Origin: Cyanobacteriota bacterium
GTDB taxonomy: Bacteria; Cyanobacteriota; Cyanobacteriia; PCC-6307; Cyanobiaceae
Assembly: GCA_026389265.1 (NCBI GenBank)
Contig: JAPLIE010000097.1
Coordinates: 1-50,330, forward strand
Length of the DNA: 50,330 bases
Reading direction: 5' to 3'
Position 1 is the first letter of the stretch; the number at the start of each line of letters is the position of its first letter. Below the pieces are notes generated by a model. The model did no database searches and was not told the origin of the DNA. It was given only the letters and a program-made list of their open reading frames with translations. This document shows positions 46,611 to 50,330 of the stretch, one piece after another. The position numbers and the translations under genes were made by a program.

Positions 46611-47050
46611 GGCAGGCGGAACTCGCTGGCTGGAGCCCTGGACATCGAAGCGATCCGAGTGTCGAGGGTGAACTCACGTCCCGACACCCTCTGGGCAACG
46701 GGATGGGGTGAATCCGCCGGAGCGAGTTCCTGACTGGAAATAACGACCCAGGCAACGTAACGGCAGTGAACAGCGGCACAAACGGCTGCACAGCGCAGCG
46801 ATGACTGATCAGTTTTCTTCATCTTTTCCTTGGGATCGCTGTACCACTGGCCTGAGTGGCCCCGACCCGGCGGCACTTCCATCAGAAAATCCGATCTCAA
46901 TGATTTGCCAAGCTGATCGTTTGGTGTGACGATGGCTCGATCGTCCACCTGCTGACTTGCTCTGGCTGGGATCGGGAGCGCGGCTGGGGGGCTTGGGGGG
47001 GCTGGACGGGGCACCGCCGTTGCAGGATCGGTTCAGCAGGGCCTGATGTC
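46611..47050. other. Divergent intergenic region rlpA-purM
   Basis: About 440 bases separating minus-strand rlpA-like from plus-strand purM; must hold both promoters. TGATCAGTTTTCTTCATCTT and nearby AT-rich sequence around 46805-46830 stand out in the GC-rich surroundings. No gene-like frame with recognisable content was found. Confidence 0.35.
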
Positions 47051-48109
47051 ATGGATTACCGCAGTGCCGGGGTGGATGTCGTCGCCGGTCGCGCCTTCGT
47101 GGAGAGGATCCGCGCCAGCGTGGACTCCACCCGCAGGCCGGAGGTGGTGGGGGGCCTGGGCGGCTTTGGGGGGCTCTGCCGCCTGCCCGCCGGCCTGCGC
47201 AACCCCTTGCTAGTGGCCGGCACCGACGTGGTGGGCACCAAGCTTGAACTGGCCCAGGCCCATGGCGTTCACCACGGGGTGGGCATCGATCTGGTGGCGA
47301 TGTGCGTGAACGATGTGATCACCAGCGGCGCCGCCCCCCTCTTCTTTCTCGATTACATCGCCACCGGCCGGCTCAGCCCCGAGGCGTTGGCCGAGGTGGT
47401 GGAGGGCATCGCCGATGGCTGCCGCCAGAGCGGCTGCGCCCTGCTGGGGGGCGAAACGGCGGAGATGCCGGGCTTCTACGGTCCGGGCCGCTACGACCTG
47501 GCCGGCTTCTGCGTGGCCGTGGTCGAGGCCGACCAACTGATCGACGGCCGTCTGATTGTGCCAGGCGACCGCATCGTGGCCGTCGCCAGCAGTGGGGTGC
47601 ACAGCAACGGCTTCAGCCTGGTGCGCCGAATTTTGGAGGCCAGCGGAACGACAGCCGAAACCCAGCTCGGCGGCGATGGCCCCCCCTTGATCGCCAGCCT
47701 GCTCACCCCCACTCGCCTCTACGCCTCCCTAGTGCAGGGGTTGCTGGCTGATGGGGCACCGATCCGGGGTATGGCCCACATCACCGGCGGCGGCCTACCG
47801 GAAAACCTGCCCCGCTGCCTCCCCGCCGGGGTGCACGCCCGGGTGGATCCCGAAAGCTGGGAACGTCCCCCCCTGTTCCGCTGGCTGCAGGAGCAGGGGG
47901 AGGTTGCGGAGTCCGATCTCTGGAACACCTTCAATCTGGGCGTGGGCTTCTGCCTGGTGGTTCCACCGGAGGCCCTGGAGAGTGTGCTGGCCAGCTGCCA
48001 GGCTCAGGGTCACCGGGCCTGGGCCCTTGGGCAGGTGGAAGCCGGCAGCGCCGCGGCGGAAAACTCCGGCGCTGCAGCGGATGGCTCGCTGGCCGGATTG
48101 CCGTACTGA
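47051..48109 (+). CDS. purM: Phosphoribosylformylglycinamidine cyclo-ligase
   Basis: Fifth step of purine synthesis, AIR synthetase. Motifs: [80 protein letters not shown], and [20 protein letters not shown]. 352 residues. Start [20 protein letters not shown] is the usual PurM start. Confidence 0.97.
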   Translation: MDYRSAGVDVVAGRAFVERIRASVDSTRRPEVVGGLGGFGGLCRLPAGLRNPLLVAGTDVVGTKLELAQAHGVHHGVGIDLVAMCVNDVITSGAAPLFFLDYIATGRLSPEALAEVVEGIADGCRQSGCALLGGETAEMPGFYGPGRYDLAGFCVAVVEADQLIDGRLIVPGDRIVAVASSGVHSNGFSLVRRILEASGTTAETQLGGDGPPLIASLLTPTRLYASLVQGLLADGAPIRGMAHITGGGLPENLPRCLPAGVHARVDPESWERPPLFRWLQEQGEVAESDLWNTFNLGVGFCLVVPPEALESVLASCQAQGHRAWALGQVEAGSAAAENSGAAADGSLAGLPY

Positions 48110-48229
48110 ACCGGCCATGCTCCTTGGCGTTCGTGCCTCCTTAAGGTTCTTGAAGTCGCCTGCGCTACAAAGGCAGGTTCAGCCGCCTGGCCCGGACGTA
48201 ACTCCGCAGCCCCATACCCCGCAGATCAC

Positions 48230-48889
48230 ATGTTCGGTACCTCCAGCCGCATCACCCGCCGCCGCAGCTCGGCCGGTCCCATTCCACCCCAGCGTCCCCA
48301 GCAGCCCCGTCCCCGGCTTCGCGACATCAGCGGCCCGAGAGAAAGCGTGGGCGGCGGGCAGCGGCCCACCTTCCTCACCCTGCGGGATCACGGCAAGGTC
48401 TATGTGGCCGACCTGCCCCGACTCTCCGATGGCCAGCTGAGTCAGATCGCTCGGGAGGCCGAGGAGGTGCTCGAAAGTCTTAATCGAAGGCTCGAGGAAC
48501 TGCGCAACCAGCTCACCCTGAGCCAGGTCGATCAGGACACCCGGATCCGCGCCACCACCAAGCGGGACGTGACCGAACGCTTCCTGGCCTCCATCGCCCA
48601 GGAGCAGGAGTTGCGCCGCAGCAACCCCGCCCTGCGGGCGGCGGCCGGCGAGTCCCTCGCCCGCGCCTTCCTGGAGCTGGCCCGCCACCGCCTGCCGGGG
48701 GCCACCTTCGATTCGCTGCTGGAAGAGGCCCTCTCCGCCTGTGATCCCACCGATCCGGAGGGGCGTTCACCCAGCTCCCACGATGCCCAGGTGATCCGGC
48801 TGCTTCAGGGGAATACCCCACCGGCCGCTCGGGCCGAGGCCATGCCAGTGGTGCTGACGCCCGATCTCCTCCGTGACAGCGCGGTCTGA
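48230..48889 (+). CDS. Conserved-looking hypothetical protein, 219 aa
   Basis: Not recognised. N-terminus (1-45) basic and Pro/Arg-rich (RITRRRSSAGPIPPQRPQQP). Residues 60-165 are helical and charged, with coiled-coil character at EAEEVLESLNRRLEELRNQL and DVTERFLASIAQEQELRRSN. Residues 165-219 contain RHRLPGATFDSLLEEALSAC and a final polar tail. No catalytic motif. It is 120 bases after purM and ends before a convergent aldo/keto reductase. Confidence 0.65.
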   Translation: MFGTSSRITRRRSSAGPIPPQRPQQPRPRLRDISGPRESVGGGQRPTFLTLRDHGKVYVADLPRLSDGQLSQIAREAEEVLESLNRRLEELRNQLTLSQVDQDTRIRATTKRDVTERFLASIAQEQELRRSNPALRAAAGESLARAFLELARHRLPGATFDSLLEEALSACDPTDPEGRSPSSHDAQVIRLLQGNTPPAARAEAMPVVLTPDLLRDSAV

Positions 48890-48924
48890 GACGATCCGCC
48901 CACTGGGGCTCGCCACCATGGGAC

Positions 48925-49908
48925 TCAGGCGCTCTGAAAGGGGTTGGCGGGCATCCGGGCCCCGGAGGGCAGGGCTAGAGCCAGCTGGTCGAGATGCTCC
49001 CGCTCTCCCTGATCAAGGCTCCATGCCAGGGCATCGCCAGCCGCATCAGCCTGGGCCACGGTGCGCAACCCGGCAATGGGCATGGCCCCGTGGGCCCGGC
49101 ACCAGTTGAGCGCCACGGCCGCCGGGGAAGCGTCCCGGCGGGCGGCGATCTCGGCCATCGCCTCCAGCAGGGGTTGCAGATCGGACCAGAGCCTGCGGAA
49201 CAGCCAGCGCCGCGGTCCGGAGGGAAGCGATGGCTCCGTGCCCGGCATGCGGGTGAGCAGCCCCAGGGCCAAGGGGCTGTAGGCGATCAGCTCAACGCCC
49301 AGCTCGCGGCACACGTCCACCAGGCCACCGGGCCGGATCGGCTCCGGTGCCAGCAGCGACAGCTGCACCTGCAGGCTGCGAAGCGGCACCCCCCGGGCGG
49401 CCAGGTCGCCCTGGATCCGCCGCAGCCGCATGGGGCCGATGTTGGACACGCCCAGCTCGGCCACCTCCCCGGCCAGAACCTGATCGGCCAACCCCTGGAG
49501 CAGGGGACCCTCCTGCCAAGGGGCATACCGGGCGGTGCTCCAGTGCAACTGCACCCGGTCGAGGTTGTTCTGCAGGCGGCCGCGGGAAGCCTGCAAAGCC
49601 CTATCGAAGCCGCGGCGCCCCAGGCGCCAAGGGAAGGGAGCCAGCTTGGTGGCCACGCACAGATCCTGGCGCTGCCTGAGAGGTAACGCCGCCACAAACT
49701 GCCCCAGCAGGTCTTCACTGCGGCCGTTCCAGCGGCCGGTTCCATAGGAATCAGCGGTGTCGAAGAAGTGGAGACCCCGCTCCACGGCCCGCTGGAAACA
49801 GGCCTCCAGCTCCTGGTCCTGCTCGGGGGCGTAGCCCCAGAGGAACTGGTTGCCCCAGGCCCAGGTGCCCATGCCGATGGCTGGGCTGGGAAGGGTGGCG
49901 AGAGGCAT
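48925..49908 (-). CDS. Aldo/keto reductase
   Basis: TIM-barrel NADPH-dependent reductase. Catalytic tetrad positions are visible: Asp and Tyr in FFDTADSYGTGRWNGRSEDL, Lys in LCVATKLAPFPW, His in RVQLHWSTARYAPW. NADP-binding C-terminal segments: GVELIAYSPLALGLLTRMPG, and AMPIAGLRTVAQADAAGDAL. The start could be 49938 (MAPGAHCRCAMPL) or 49908 (MPLATLPSPAIGMGTWAWGN); the later one is preferred since the fold begins at IGMGTWAWG. It is divergent from the small gene at 49937, whose ATG overlaps the earlier possible start. Confidence 0.88.
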   Translation of the reverse strand: MPLATLPSPAIGMGTWAWGNQFLWGYAPEQDQELEACFQRAVERGLHFFDTADSYGTGRWNGRSEDLLGQFVAALPLRQRQDLCVATKLAPFPWRLGRRGFDRALQASRGRLQNNLDRVQLHWSTARYAPWQEGPLLQGLADQVLAGEVAELGVSNIGPMRLRRIQGDLAARGVPLRSLQVQLSLLAPEPIRPGGLVDVCRELGVELIAYSPLALGLLTRMPGTEPSLPSGPRRWLFRRLWSDLQPLLEAMAEIAARRDASPAAVALNWCRAHGAMPIAGLRTVAQADAAGDALAWSLDQGEREHLDQLALALPSGARMPANPFQSA

Positions 49909-49936
49909 GGCGCAACGGCAGTGGGCTCCGGGCGCC

Positions 49937-50164
49937 ATGATCGGACTTCAGCCCAAGCCGATCGGGCCGCCCGTGCCAACCATCCACCCCGCTCCCGTGC
50001 CCGGCGGCTCTTCGGCCGACCGGAGCGGAAATCATCCCCAGGATCGGACCACCGAGCAGGTCAGCGAGGCCGACTCCGATCCGATCCTGTGCCGCCACTG
50101 CGGCCGCACCGCCAACAACGGCATCAGCTGCGAAGGCAGCTGTGTGGCGGATTCGGGCTACTGA
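49937..50164 (+). CDS. Small Cys-rich protein, 75 aa
   Basis: Start MIGLQPKPIGPPVPTIHPAP. The first 45 residues are polar and Pro-rich, followed by a zinc-finger-like end: LCRHCGRTANNGISCEGSC, four Cys as CxxC...CxxxC, then VADSGY. It resembles small Cys-rich proteins common in marine Synechococcus, function unknown to me. Confidence 0.6.
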   Translation: MIGLQPKPIGPPVPTIHPAPVPGGSSADRSGNHPQDRTTEQVSEADSDPILCRHCGRTANNGISCEGSCVADSGY

Positions 50165-50236
50165 GGCGGCAGGGGCGGCGCCATTTCTTAAGGGCACCTC
50201 GAAAAATAAGCGCATTCCAGTGCTTCTGCGGACATG

Positions 50237-50258
50237 AAAAAGCCGCCAATCGGGCGGC
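50237..50258 (-). terminator. Terminator of a gene beyond the right edge
   Basis: On the minus strand GCCGCC, loop CGATT, GGCGGC, then TTTTTC. It would end transcription entering from the right, 35 bases after the stop at 50294. Confidence 0.7.
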
Positions 50259-50293
50259 ATGGAAAGAAGTTCTTATATCGACCATTGACGATA

Positions 50294-50330
50294 TCACTTG
50301 GCCCATCGCACCATCTCAACAAGGGTCATG
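50294..50330 (-). CDS. C-terminal end of a gene cut by the right edge
   Basis: Only 11 complete codons plus stop: MTLVEMVRWAK. The frame is chosen because it ends 35 bases before the terminator at 50258. Identity cannot be told. Confidence 0.35.
   Translation of the reverse strand, partial: MTLVEMVRWAK

Overview
The window is a chromosomal stretch of a phycoerythrin-containing picocyanobacterium of the Synechococcus/Cyanobium type. Evidence: photosystem II genes (psbB, psbT, psbM), C-phycocyanin, class I phycoerythrin with its bilin lyases and phycoerythrobilin biosynthesis genes, high GC, and gene pairs typical of this clade (psbB-psbT-nrdR-rpsA, cpcE-cpcF, panC/cmk fusion). No class II phycoerythrin (mpe) gene is present, so the pigment set reads as phycocyanin plus phycoerythrin I (green-light 'type 2'). 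That assignment rests on this window alone.

Left part (1-19300), housekeeping: a DevC/DevA-type exporter cut by the left edge; an FAD oxidoreductase; tsaC-prmC-dprA on the minus strand; a thioesterase; a tandem universal stress protein; psbM and a 2Fe-2S ferredoxin facing psbB; psbT in two identical tandem copies; nrdR, rpsA, a HAD hydrolase, metK, a sugar kinase, a DUF2470 protein, comF and tRNA-Phe.

Middle part (19300-43760), phycobilisome rod region: cpcT; cpcBA, preceded by a very long hairpin; a CpcG-type linker with a C-terminal membrane helix (CpcL type); an unknown protein; an AplA-like phycobiliprotein; a pentapeptide protein; ferrochelatase with a CAB tail; three rod linkers, one with two linker domains; cpeS-cpeT-cpeR; cpeY; a CpcD-domain-only protein; an unknown protein; cpeF; cpeZ; cpeBA; heme oxygenase; an S-type lyase; pebA; pebB; an epimerase-like protein; and cpcE-cpcF. 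The logic is continuous. Ferrochelatase makes heme, Ho1 opens it to biliverdin, PebA and PebB reduce that to phycoerythrobilin, lyases of the S, T and E/F types attach bilins to CpcA/B and CpeA/B, and linkers stack the discs. CpeR is the likely activator. The stretch from about 23.4 to 33.7 kb is visibly poorer in GC than both flanks and looks like a transferred or relaxed block.

Right part (43770-50330): a low-molecular-weight phosphatase, a decayed cmk fragment, panC/cmk, an RlpA-like protein, purM, an unknown conserved-looking protein, an aldo/keto reductase, a small Cys-rich protein, and the tail of a gene cut by the edge.

The most striking observations are these. pebA lacks about 15-17 residues, including the segment that carries the acidic active-site residue in the neighbouring PebB. 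psbT is exactly duplicated. A near-perfect 66-nt hairpin lies in the cpcBA upstream region. A CpcL-type linker and an AplA-like phycobiliprotein sit together after cpcBA. Two short overlapping reading frames (24581-24718 and 30303-30467) could be unannotated small proteins.
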